A stretch of 64,000 nucleotides of DNA from an uncultured Tenacibaculum sp. GTDB taxonomy: Bacteria > Bacteroidota > Bacteroidia > Flavobacteriales > Flavobacteriaceae. Positions 1 through 8,434 of the stretch are shown here, piece after piece (position 1 is the first letter of the stretch; each line of letters begins with the position of its first letter). The notes beneath the pieces were generated by a model. The model was not told the origin of the DNA, did not search any database, and saw only the letters and a program-made list of their open reading frames with translations. Where the stretch lies: positions 124,001 through 188,000 of the forward strand of contig CANMCD010000007.1 in the NCBI GenBank assembly GCA_947496185.1, written 5' to 3'. The position numbers and the translations under genes were made by a program.

Positions 1-1248
1 ACTGATTGTTTTTCTCATTTTTCTCAAAAAGGTTATAAAACAAGACCTTTAAACGAAGCGTTTTATGCAACCATTATCGCTTTTGGATGTAATATAGGAA
101 TAGGTAGAATGGCAAAAATTTCCAGTGGTATAACTATTGATACACTAAATCATCTGGTAAAATGGTATTTCAGTAAAGAAAATTTAGATGAAGCTAACGC
201 TAGGCTTAATTCAATAATTAATGAATTATCGCTATCTAAGATTTATAAAAAGAACTTAAATGAAAATCATACATCTAGTGATGGTCAAAAGTTTAGTGTA
301 GATGTTCCTTCCATTCATGCGAATCACTCATTTAAATATTTTGGTTCTGGTAAAGGTATTACGGCCTATAGTTTTATTGATGAATCAAGTAGACTTTTTT
401 ACAATACTGTTATTAGTGCTTCAGAACGTGAAGCAGCCTATGTTATTGATGGATTAATGCTTAATGATGAAATAGAAAGCACTATTCATTCTACAGATAC
501 TCATGGCTATAGTGAAATCATTTTTGCTATTACTAATGGGCTAGGAGTATTTTTTGCTCCAAGGATAAAGAATTTAAAAAATCAAATACGGTATACATTT
601 AGAGAGAACCCAAAAAAACTCTACCTATTGAATGAATTTGATATTCTTCCTACAGCTACGCAATATATTGATACTAAATTAATAGAAGAACAATGGGATA
701 ATATATTGCGGTTGCTTGTAACAATAAAGCTTCGAGAGACGACAGCTTCTAGCATATTAAGGCGTTTAAGTTCATATTCAAAACAGCACCCACTTTATAA
801 AGCATTAAAGCAAGTAGGTAGAATTTTTAAAACATATTTTATCCTCAAATATTTGGATGAAGTTGATTTACGCAAGTCAACAGAAAAAGCTCTGAATAGA
901 GTTGAAAACTCACATCAATTTGCTAAGGCTATATTTTTTGGTAATAATCAAAATATCAAATATGGTAGTAAGGAAGAACAAGAAATTATTGTAGCGACAC
1001 GACATTTGATTCAAAACAGTATAGTTTTATGGAATTACCTAAAAATTAGCGATGAACTCTCTAAATGTAAATCCAAAGCTGAATTTGAAAAAATGCTATC
1101 AATTATAAAAAATGGTTCTATAATGTCCTGGCAACATATTAATATTCATGGTGAATACAATTTTCAAAAGCTATTTGCTAAAGGAGAAAATAATTCTATG
1201 GATTTCAATAAATTAAAGAAAATTAATATTGAAAATATTAGTTTCTAA
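1..1248 (+). CDS. Tn3-family transposase, 3' part (cut by window edge)
   Basis: The reading frame is open from the first base, so the ATG at 109 is internal and the protein continues off the left edge. The visible part is the DDE catalytic half of a Tn3-type transposase. Numbered from that internal Met, the first Asp lies in SSDGQKFSV (about residue 58), the second in STDTHGYSE (about 129) and the catalytic Glu in NRVENSHQFAKAIFFG (about 267). The family's closing WQHINIHGEYNF follows near the C terminus. These enzymes move large transposons by replicative transposition, acting on terminal inverted repeats of about 38 bp. I could not recognise such a repeat in the 374 bases downstream. The visible part shows no frameshift, so the gene may be intact. 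It marks the left end of the window as mobile DNA. Confidence 0.93.
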   Translation, partial: TDCFSHFSQKGYKTRPLNEAFYATIIAFGCNIGIGRMAKISSGITIDTLNHLVKWYFSKENLDEANARLNSIINELSLSKIYKKNLNENHTSSDGQKFSVDVPSIHANHSFKYFGSGKGITAYSFIDESSRLFYNTVISASEREAAYVIDGLMLNDEIESTIHSTDTHGYSEIIFAITNGLGVFFAPRIKNLKNQIRYTFRENPKKLYLLNEFDILPTATQYIDTKLIEEQWDNILRLLVTIKLRETTASSILRRLSSYSKQHPLYKALKQVGRIFKTYFILKYLDEVDLRKSTEKALNRVENSHQFAKAIFFGNNQNIKYGSKEEQEIIVATRHLIQNSIVLWNYLKISDELSKCKSKAEFEKMLSIIKNGSIMSWQHINIHGEYNFQKLFAKGENNSMDFNKLKKINIENISF

Positions 1249-1622
1249 TATACTTATAACAATACAAACTGTTTGTCTATATTAATTTCGCTGTAGTGCA
1301 AATTCTCCGTATCTACCTTGAAGGTCTAATACCTAAAAACATACAATTATTTAATATGATTTGTCCCAACATAATTCGTAAAATACAAACAAATTACGTT
1401 AGTCTGAGTAATAATATACAGTGCAATTTTTTTAGAGCATTCTCGCAAAGGCTTTCATACGATGTAAATTTATGAGGCATATTATTATATCTGTATTCTA
1501 TTTAACATAATGTGTAAATGTTTAAATTTATGCAATTAAGTTTAATATAAGTATCAATCAGATTATTTAAGATTATCATTTACCAAGGCCAATTATAATC
1601 GCTATGTTTGTATATTTACGTT
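1249..1622. other. AT-rich intergenic region after the transposase
   Basis: There is no ORF of note. Its last bases hold a -7 type box TATGTTTG (1603-1610) for the RadC-like gene; no clear -33 TTG sits at the usual distance. A Tn3 right inverted repeat would be expected somewhere here or beyond, but without the left end of the element I cannot identify it. Confidence 0.6.
1603..1610 (+). promoter_or_regulatory. Bacteroidota -7 box (TATGTTTG) of the RadC-like gene
   Basis: TATGTTTG matches the TAnnTTTG consensus. It covers the TTG at 1608 that would otherwise be a possible start, so translation should begin at the ATG at 1623, leaving a very short 5' leader. The -33 element is weak or absent. 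Confidence 0.5.
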
Positions 1623-2234
1623 ATGAATGTTAGACTATCCAAAGAACAAAAAATTCAAGTACTGAATTCAACGCATATATACAAAGTAATGCAACAAGTA
1701 TTACTTCGAGAAAATAAAATTAGACGGAATCAGGAACATTTTTGGGCTGTTGGTTTGGATAATGCTAACAAGAACTTATTCATAGAGCTTATTGGTTTAG
1801 GTGCTGTTAACAGAGTAAATGCAAATCCGCCTGATATATTTAGAATGGGAATATACAAATTAGCGGTAAAAATGATACTGGTACATAATCACCCTAGTGG
1901 AAACCTAACCCCATCAAAAGCAGATAAAGATTTTACAGACAGGATTTTAAAAGTTGGTAAACTCATTGATATTGAAGTTGTTGATCATTTGATAATTTCT
2001 GAAGAAAAATACATAAGTTTTGCTGATGAGGGTATTATTACTGAAATACAAAACTCTGGATTATTCGAAATTGTTGATAGAGAAAAAAAAGACCTAGAAG
2101 AATGGCGTATAAAAACAGAAAAAGAACGTTCCGTTAAAATTGATATTGCTAAGAAATTAAAAGATCAAGGTGTTGATATTGATACAATTAAAAAAGCTAC
2201 CAATTTGACAAAGTGGGATATTAAAAAACTATAG
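1623..2234 (+). CDS. RadC/JAB-domain protein with C-terminal extension
   Basis: The protein has 203 residues. The centre is a RadC-type JAB/MPN domain: EHFWAVGLD, then the metal-binding JAMM signature HNHPSGNLTPSKAD (His-x-His, seven residues, Ser-x2-Asp) and a downstream HLIIS. The N-terminal helix-hairpin-helix region of full RadC is missing, as in the short RadC-like proteins common on Bacteroidota mobile elements. About 55 charged residues follow the domain, including KIDIAKKLKDQGVDIDTIKK, which resembles the helical tail seen on some transposase/Rpn-type proteins. The molecular role of RadC-like JAB proteins is unsettled. The ATG at 1623 is preferred over the TTG at 1608 because the latter lies inside the promoter -7 box. 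It stands alone between the transposase and the methyltransferase operon. Confidence 0.85.
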   Translation: MNVRLSKEQKIQVLNSTHIYKVMQQVLLRENKIRRNQEHFWAVGLDNANKNLFIELIGLGAVNRVNANPPDIFRMGIYKLAVKMILVHNHPSGNLTPSKADKDFTDRILKVGKLIDIEVVDHLIISEEKYISFADEGIITEIQNSGLFEIVDREKKDLEEWRIKTEKERSVKIDIAKKLKDQGVDIDTIKKATNLTKWDIKKL

Positions 2235-2367
2235 TTGGGCTTAAGGTTGTCCCCTTCTCTCCTATTGTTGACTAAGTTAACTTGTTTGTAAATAGGAATT
2301 AGGATTTATAAGCCATAACATAACCTGTGTTGGGTCTAGCTTACATACTTTTTAGGATAGTGTCTCA

Positions 2368-3969
2368 TTATTTTTTTACAAAGTCTACTCCAACTCTTAT
2401 TGGGTGGTTGAAAGTATGATTTGCGATTCGTTGTGTATAGTTCTGCTTTATTGTTGTTATATACTCTCCTCTAAAAGACTCTTCATTTCCTTTAGAATTT
2501 AAGCTTTTAAACATAATTTCATTTTTGTCATTAAATTCAACATTAATTATTGAATACTGTAAAGGTTTTATATAGACAGGACTAAATTTATGTAGTTTAT
2601 CTTCAATAGATGTTACGTCTGTCCATTTTACTATTTGTTTTTCTGATAAATAACTGATAAATGCGGTATCGCCTAATTTTAAAGCTTCTTTTTCTTTAAT
2701 AGGCTCTCCTTTTGCAAAAAAGAATTTATTATCAATTTTATTAGGTCTTAAACAATCGCATAATGCTGTAATACAAATAAAATACTCAAGTGTACCTTCC
2801 TTTTTAAATACATCTCCAAAGTTAAGTTTATTACCGTTTTTCAATTTTGTTGAATTATAAAAAATGTTCATTGCAATCAATTCTTCATCCTTTGGAGGTG
2901 TTCCTTTACTTTGACTATCAAGGAAATCATCATTTAATAAAGAAATTGTCTTATCCCGGATATTGAGCTTTGCTTTTTCTAACATTATTTCTTTTATAAA
3001 TTCAGGAAAAAAATGAATATGACCATCTTCTTTATACTTTTCTCTATGGAACATAATTGCATCTTTACCGAAACTTAATAAGTTTTCATCAATAAAAGCT
3101 CCACTTTTAGAAAATATAGACTGCATTTCTAACCCCAATAGTTGAGTAAAACTAGTTTTGTCTTGAATTATTTGTTCAGAAATATTTTTAATTAAGTTCT
3201 CTGGATTATTTTCTTCTTTATTTAGAATTGAAATAATAGTATTATCAATAATAAGTGTTTTGTTATTAAAGTTTGTAAGTGATGGTGAGTTATTAGCTTC
3301 AGCTGATACTATTCCTCTATTTAAGGCATGAGAAGCTTTTATTATTGCACGTTTATTATCTTTTACATTGGTGATTTCTTTGATTTTTTCAATTTGTAAT
3401 TTATTATGTTCAAATAGTTTTCCAATTTTTTTACCACAATCGCTACTATCTCTATTAAGATTTATATCATTTAAATAATCTTTTATTTTAACTATTTCTT
3501 CCTCATTTTCTAGTTCGTCATATAAGTCATCATAATATGCTGAATTCTCACCAGAAAAATAAGATAAAATATTTTGGAATACTTTATCAATACTACTACC
3601 TTTTTCAGACGTGTATATTGTACAAAAATGAATATGAGGTCTTTTTACGATGTCTGCTAATAATTCTAAACAATAATCTTGACCAGAATTATCACCATCT
3701 AAATTCCAATCTAACAATACTAAATCTCTATTTTCAAATAAATAATTCTTTAAAGTATTATTATTTTGATCGTCAATTCTATATTTATGGATTGCTAATG
3801 AGATACCGTCTTCTTTAAACTTATTAAATAGGTCTAGAGAAATTGCTTCTTCACTTTCTCCAGTTAACTCAGAAGAGTCCTGAAAAAACTCTCTAGCTTT
3901 TTCATCAATGAAAACTGCTGATTTTATAGCATTCTTAATTATTGTAGTAGCTTGTTGTTGATAAGTCAT
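2368..3969 (-). CDS. Receiver-like protein with unassigned C-terminal region (third gene of the methyltransferase operon)
   Basis: The protein has 533 residues from the ATG at 3969, eleven bases after the stop of the ATPase gene. A longer start at 4011 would overlap that gene and is less likely. Residues 1-130 look like a response-regulator receiver: an acidic pair at VFIDEKAREF (Asp22, Glu23), a phospho-acceptor strand LVLLDWNL (Asp87) and a Thr/Ser strand CTIYTSE (Thr120). A Lys-Pro motif typical of classical receivers is not obvious. The remaining 400 residues match no domain I recognise. They include a Cys-rich strand, ICITALCDCLRPNK, and many charged helices. In this position it is the natural partner of the kinase-like module encoded just upstream. 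I infer, but cannot show, that the C-terminal part is the effector. No nuclease motif is evident. Confidence 0.75.
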   Translation of the reverse strand: MTYQQQATTIIKNAIKSAVFIDEKAREFFQDSSELTGESEEAISLDLFNKFKEDGISLAIHKYRIDDQNNNTLKNYLFENRDLVLLDWNLDGDNSGQDYCLELLADIVKRPHIHFCTIYTSEKGSSIDKVFQNILSYFSGENSAYYDDLYDELENEEEIVKIKDYLNDINLNRDSSDCGKKIGKLFEHNKLQIEKIKEITNVKDNKRAIIKASHALNRGIVSAEANNSPSLTNFNNKTLIIDNTIISILNKEENNPENLIKNISEQIIQDKTSFTQLLGLEMQSIFSKSGAFIDENLLSFGKDAIMFHREKYKEDGHIHFFPEFIKEIMLEKAKLNIRDKTISLLNDDFLDSQSKGTPPKDEELIAMNIFYNSTKLKNGNKLNFGDVFKKEGTLEYFICITALCDCLRPNKIDNKFFFAKGEPIKEKEALKLGDTAFISYLSEKQIVKWTDVTSIEDKLHKFSPVYIKPLQYSIINVEFNDKNEIMFKSLNSKGNEESFRGEYITTIKQNYTQRIANHTFNHPIRVGVDFVKK

Positions 3970-3980
3970 AATTTTTTTGG

Positions 3981-6884
3981 TTAGCTTAATAAAGGCTTGA
4001 TTACAAAACAAGCCCCTTTTAGTTTATTGTATTTTTTTTCATTAGTAGCATAAATATCCAAAGCGTTTTCATTTAAACTTTGTTTTGAAAGATATAAACC
4101 AATTCCTCTACCATTAGGTCTATTAGAATAAAACATATCAAATATTTTTTCTAGCCTATGATCTTCTATTTTCAATCCAGAATTGCAAATAATAATCTCA
4201 TTAGTATTATTGTTATAATCTATTGAAATTTCACGGCTTTCTTTGTTACGCATCCAATAGATAGCATTATTAATAATATTAATAAAAACAGTGTGTATAA
4301 CGGGTTCTTTAATGGTTAAAGTATGATCATTAAACTGTTTGGTAGCATAAAACTTGATTTTATAATCCTCTATTCGTTTATTAAAAAATTTCACTAAATA
4401 ATTATATATATTTAGTCCGTATATTTGTTTTGGAATTACCCCTGATATTCTGTATAGAGGTGAAAGTAAATCATACTTATCCTCTAGCTGTTTAAAGTTT
4501 TGAGAAAGGAATTGAAATTGTTCTACATCTGTAAAAAGGTTATCACTACTCAGTTTCGCTATTGAATTATTTATTTTTGCATATAATTGGTTGAATTCGT
4601 GGTCTATAATTTCCACGGCAACACCTAACTGTGCCGTTTCTCTGGTTTGATCCCATTTAAATTTTATTGTTTCATACTCAGCTTTGTATGCTCCTTGAAC
4701 CAATTCTTCATCAATATCAAAACTTAATTTATTTAAATGTTCTACTAATGGTATAAGTTCTTTATTAATTTGTTCTCTAAGAAATTCAAATTTTGAACTT
4801 AATTTTTCAGATTCAATTAAAACACTTTCTTTTGAATTAATAGCATTGATTATTTTTTCTTTATCATAGTTTAAATCGTCAATAAATCTTCTTGAGCGAA
4901 AAGAAAAGTCTTTAAGTATAGCTTCATATTTTGACTTTAATGAAGCCCTATTTTTATTAATTATCTTTTCTAATGTACCATTATACTTCTGATAGTTTTT
5001 CGTAAATTCTTTTTTTAACTCTTTTATCTCTAGCTTTTCTTTTACTTTTGACATTAATTGAATACTATCACGTTTTATCGTATCGTTAAAACTAACAAGT
5101 TGATTTTCATAATTACTTAAACGGTCTAATTGTTTGTCAGTAGGCCTATATCGTTTTGGAATTCTAGGAATTAAGTTTTTAAATTCAATATCTAAAGTGT
5201 GTAACCTATCCAAAATATTTTCAATATCTGAATAAAGAACATTTGTAGCTTTAGTTTTTTCTTCTAATTCACCTAATAACGTTTTATATTCTTTTTGATA
5301 AGCATTGAATTTTTCTGGATATGTTTTTAAAGAGCGACTAAACATTCTCTTTTCTTCTATAGCTCTTTTATTATCTTTTTTAATAGCTTCTTTTTCTTCT
5401 TTGAACTTTTGTTTTTTGTCAAGAAAAATGGATTGTTTAGCATCTATACTAAAATATTCTTGAGCAAGCTCTATGAAAAAAGATTCCAAATCATTTTTAA
5501 AAGTTCTGTAAGCAGTATTATTTATGAGTCCTTCTCTACTTGATTTATCATTTAATTTATGGTTTATTTTTCTAGAAATTGCTATATACCCAAACATTCT
5601 TCTATGAGAAAAATAATAAGTAGTTGCCCTCTTAGATCTTCTTTTTTCAAAATCTAAAAAATCAAACTCTGTTCTACCGTAGGGCAATACCCTAAAGTTA
5701 TCTCTATATATGTACAAACCACCATTAGCTCTAACTTTATCACTAATTCTTTTCCATGCATTAGCCTGAAGTTTAGATTCGTTTTCTAGTCCTTGTGAAA
5801 TACCTATTTTTATAGGAAAACTTCCATAGAAATTTCGTTTATCTTTCTTCCTAGGATTTGTGTATGAGTAATTTATTTCTTCATCATAAAATTTTAATTT
5901 GCCATTAAAGGAACCTTTTCCATCGAATACGCCATCGATTACGACATCTGCATAGTCAAAATCCTCAAATGAAAAAAACTGGCCATACAAAGTTAAAAAA
6001 TCAACTTGTATATCAATATCCTTAAATATTGGAATAGTAGTATTTACTATTTTATTATTCTTAATAAATTCATTTGTAAAGCCAGAAAGGCTTGATGCTA
6101 TAAATTGTCTATCGTGAAGACCATCATCATCATTTTGTGTAATATCTATTATTTGATCAATAGGTTCTAAAATAACGAATTTTGTACCATGATTATTTTC
6201 AATATCTAATAAATCTTTGAGTAATTTTTTTGATAAAAATTTAGGTATTTTTGAATTAATGACTGAGTTTTCAATATCACTTTTTAATCCTAATTGTTTT
6301 TCCTCCCATATGTAGTTACCATCTATATCATATTCTTTATCAAAATTTTTGAGGAATGTTTTTTTTAATTTTTCTAATTTATAATAAAAATCTTTGATAT
6401 TTTCAATATTTTCAACAGGTATGTCAATATCATCTAGAAAAAGGTTGTAGTTTTCTAACAACCTCCAGTCAAAAAATAAAGCTTGTAGGGGATGCCCCTG
6501 CTTTTTAGTAAGCATTAACATTGGACTTCCTAAGAAAGCAACAGATAGTCTTCCAATTCCTTTCTCTCCTGATTTTATTCTTGGTTTTTTCCAAAGTGTT
6601 TCTTCACTTTCCTTTTCTTCTAATGTAGCTCTGGTTTTAGAGTCTGTACCCAGTACCAGCCATTTTTCAAAAATATCTCTTCTAGACATTCCTTTTCCAT
6701 CATCGATTATAACAAATAATGGTGAGTTAATGTCTTTATATGTATCTAAATATATTTCAGCACTTAAATTGTCCGCATAAGCATCATAACCATTTTTCCA
6801 TAATTCAGTAATAGCTGTTGGTAAATCTGCAATTTGACCTTTTCCGAGTAAATCAACTGCTCTTGCTTTAGTTCTAAATTGCAT
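3981..6884 (-). CDS. Dual-GHKL ATPase: MORC/MutL-like N terminus, histidine-kinase-like C terminus
   Basis: The protein has 967 residues. Residues 1-120 form a GHKL ATPase of the MORC/MutL (HATPase_c_3) type: N-box ELWKNGYDAYAD (Glu27, Asn31, Asp34), G1 DDGKGM (61-66), GTDSK around 79-83 and G2 GEKGIGRLSVAFLG (106-119). A region that may be a transducer-like domain follows, then a long Lys/Glu-rich, probably coiled-coil segment (about 490-740). A DHp-like helix with EIIDHEFNQL (His762) precedes a second GHKL domain of the histidine-kinase type: N-box INIINNAIYW (869-878), G1 CNSG (900-903), F-box IFDMFYS and G2 GRGIGLYLSK (925-934). Its start overlaps the methyltransferase stop by 11 bases and the receiver gene follows, so the three form one operon. 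Bacterial MORC-like ATPases in restriction-modification operons are known from comparative genomics; the kinase-like tail is the unusual part. Confidence 0.88.
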   Translation of the reverse strand: MQFRTKARAVDLLGKGQIADLPTAITELWKNGYDAYADNLSAEIYLDTYKDINSPLFVIIDDGKGMSRRDIFEKWLVLGTDSKTRATLEEKESEETLWKKPRIKSGEKGIGRLSVAFLGSPMLMLTKKQGHPLQALFFDWRLLENYNLFLDDIDIPVENIENIKDFYYKLEKLKKTFLKNFDKEYDIDGNYIWEEKQLGLKSDIENSVINSKIPKFLSKKLLKDLLDIENNHGTKFVILEPIDQIIDITQNDDDGLHDRQFIASSLSGFTNEFIKNNKIVNTTIPIFKDIDIQVDFLTLYGQFFSFEDFDYADVVIDGVFDGKGSFNGKLKFYDEEINYSYTNPRKKDKRNFYGSFPIKIGISQGLENESKLQANAWKRISDKVRANGGLYIYRDNFRVLPYGRTEFDFLDFEKRRSKRATTYYFSHRRMFGYIAISRKINHKLNDKSSREGLINNTAYRTFKNDLESFFIELAQEYFSIDAKQSIFLDKKQKFKEEKEAIKKDNKRAIEEKRMFSRSLKTYPEKFNAYQKEYKTLLGELEEKTKATNVLYSDIENILDRLHTLDIEFKNLIPRIPKRYRPTDKQLDRLSNYENQLVSFNDTIKRDSIQLMSKVKEKLEIKELKKEFTKNYQKYNGTLEKIINKNRASLKSKYEAILKDFSFRSRRFIDDLNYDKEKIINAINSKESVLIESEKLSSKFEFLREQINKELIPLVEHLNKLSFDIDEELVQGAYKAEYETIKFKWDQTRETAQLGVAVEIIDHEFNQLYAKINNSIAKLSSDNLFTDVEQFQFLSQNFKQLEDKYDLLSPLYRISGVIPKQIYGLNIYNYLVKFFNKRIEDYKIKFYATKQFNDHTLTIKEPVIHTVFINIINNAIYWMRNKESREISIDYNNNTNEIIICNSGLKIEDHRLEKIFDMFYSNRPNGRGIGLYLSKQSLNENALDIYATNEKKYNKLKGACFVIKPLLS

Positions 6885-7938
6885 TTTTATGATTTTGTAT
6901 TATTGCCTGACCTACTCTTTTTGCATATTCCGGAGGAACAGCATTTCCGATTAATCTTGCTACATTTCCAATACTTGTCCCTATAAATTTATATTCTTTA
7001 GGGAAAGATTGTAATGTAGCACCTTCTCTGATTGATAAGGCTCTATTTTCTTCTGGGTGAACAAATCGTCCATTAGATACACTGAAAAATTTTGTAGTAA
7101 TTGTAGGGGCAGGTTTATCCCACCATAATCTTCCAAAAGTATCTTTAAAAGAATTATCACGACCAATAAAACAATCTAATTGAAGTTCAGGATCATTCGC
7201 AAAATCTAATCTATTTCCTCCGTCTTTTTTTACTTTTTGTATTCTTCTCAACGTTATATCACTAACATTAGGTACTGTATGATTGAAATCTGTATTATCT
7301 CTGTGTCCTGCATTTATTTCAGGATAACCATTTTCTACACCAATAACATCTCTTACAGTTAGCTTTTCACTTGCTCTAATAGGTTCTAATTTATTTTTAG
7401 TAATTCTATTTGCTATCAAAGTAAATCGCTTTCTATTTTGAGGAACACCGTAGTTTGAAGTATTGTGTACGTTGAAATGAACAACATAATTATTGGATTC
7501 AAGCCAGTTTATAAACTTTTCTAACCCACTTTCTGCTTTTTTTCTAAAAAAACCAGGAACATTTTCAACTACAACATAGCCAGGATTAAAATATTTAACA
7601 AACCTTTCAAACTCTATAAGTAGATTTTTAGATTTTTTAGATTTATTTTTATCCGTGTTAATTACACTCCAAAATTGACAAGGACTACAACCAATAAGTA
7701 ATAGATTATCGTCATTACGCTTTAATGTTAACATTTTTTCTAATTCTTTTTCCTTTAATTCAAAAACATCTGCTTTTATAAACTTAGCTTTTTTTATGTT
7801 AACTTCATATGTTTTTCTACAATTTTCTTCATAATCTATGCCTGCTAAAATTTGAATTCCAGATTTTTGCATTCCAAAACTCATCCCTCCACCACCACAA
7901 AAGAAATCAACTGCTTTTATTTTATTTTTTAACTTCAA
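6874..7938 (-). CDS. DNA (cytosine-5) methyltransferase
   Basis: The protein has 354 residues with the C5-methyltransferase motifs in order: I (AVDFFCGGGGMSFGM, 9-23), IV with the catalytic Cys87 (GCSPCQFWSV), VI (VVENVPGF, Glu125), VIII (QNRKRFTLIA, 167-176), then a short target-recognition region of about 100 residues, and IX/X (SIREGATLQSFP, IGNAVPPEYAKR). It transfers a methyl group from S-adenosylmethionine to C5 of cytosine in a short DNA site; the site cannot be read from sequence alone. It is the first gene of a three-gene operon with the dual ATPase (11-base overlap) and the receiver-like protein. No restriction endonuclease is adjacent, so the self/non-self role is inferred. A strong nested inverted repeat lies just upstream (7970-8037). 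Confidence 0.95.
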   Translation of the reverse strand: MKLKNKIKAVDFFCGGGGMSFGMQKSGIQILAGIDYEENCRKTYEVNIKKAKFIKADVFELKEKELEKMLTLKRNDDNLLLIGCSPCQFWSVINTDKNKSKKSKNLLIEFERFVKYFNPGYVVVENVPGFFRKKAESGLEKFINWLESNNYVVHFNVHNTSNYGVPQNRKRFTLIANRITKNKLEPIRASEKLTVRDVIGVENGYPEINAGHRDNTDFNHTVPNVSDITLRRIQKVKKDGGNRLDFANDPELQLDCFIGRDNSFKDTFGRLWWDKPAPTITTKFFSVSNGRFVHPEENRALSIREGATLQSFPKEYKFIGTSIGNVARLIGNAVPPEYAKRVGQAIIQNHKNAI

Positions 7939-8434
7939 CTTTTATGATTTTAAAAAATTAATGATCATTCTTTAATTTAATTAAGTGCTTTATAAGCTCT
8001 TCAATATAGTACAGGAGCTAAAGTAATTAAATTAAAGTTCATCAGCTTTTAGGTTTGGTTATTTATCGTTTAACTAGTTTACTAATTCCAGTTTTTATAT
8101 ACTTTAGACCTATTTGCAGATTTTTTAAATGGTAAACAAATAAGTCAATTATTTTTTCTGGTATTAGAATTATAAATCTACATAATTTGTTCCTATAATA
8201 GGAATTTTTAGCTTTAAAAAAATAACTAAAAATAGAAATACGGGGTAATATACAAAATCGAACTAGTAGTAAATCTTTTCTTGAGTAAAAAATAAACATC
8301 ATGTATACACCGTTTATTTTAGATGCTAATAATGATATTTCAAAAAGAATTTATTGAAAATACAAATAAGAAACTCAATGATAAAATCATCATTTTTTTT
8401 TAAAAAGAGTTAGTTATTCTGTAAGAAAAAACAA
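7939..8434. other. Gene-poor region upstream of the methyltransferase operon
   Basis: It carries the 5' region of the methyltransferase operon with its inverted repeat at 7970-8037. A 79-codon minus-strand frame at 8063-8302, rich in Phe/Ile/Lys/Leu, has no recognisable family and is probably not a gene. A weak AT-rich hairpin followed by a T-run lies at 8377-8400. The aminotransferase gene ending at 8435 is the first core-like gene, so the edge of the accessory region probably falls here. Confidence 0.5.
7970..8037. repeat. Nested inverted repeat upstream of the methyltransferase gene
   Basis: CTTTAATTTAATTA (7970-7983) and its exact complement TAATTAAATTAAAG (8024-8037) flank a second, smaller inverted pair AGCTC/GAGCT. 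The structure ends 32 bases upstream of the methyltransferase ATG at 7938, so it could be an operator or a folded 5' leader. No T-run that would make it a terminator follows on the minus strand. Confidence 0.6.

Noticed and set aside
1249-1622. Possible right inverted repeat of the Tn3 element
   Set aside because: Several GC-poor candidates end in CCC or TTAG, but none can be confirmed without the left end of the transposon.
8063-8302. 79-codon minus-strand frame upstream of the methyltransferase
   Set aside because: Phe/Ile/Lys/Leu-rich composition, no recognisable family and no clear promoter; such frames are expected in AT-rich intergenic DNA.
8377-8400. AATGAT/ATCATT hairpin followed by T-run
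   Set aside because: A 6-bp AT-only stem is too weak to call a terminator in DNA of this composition.
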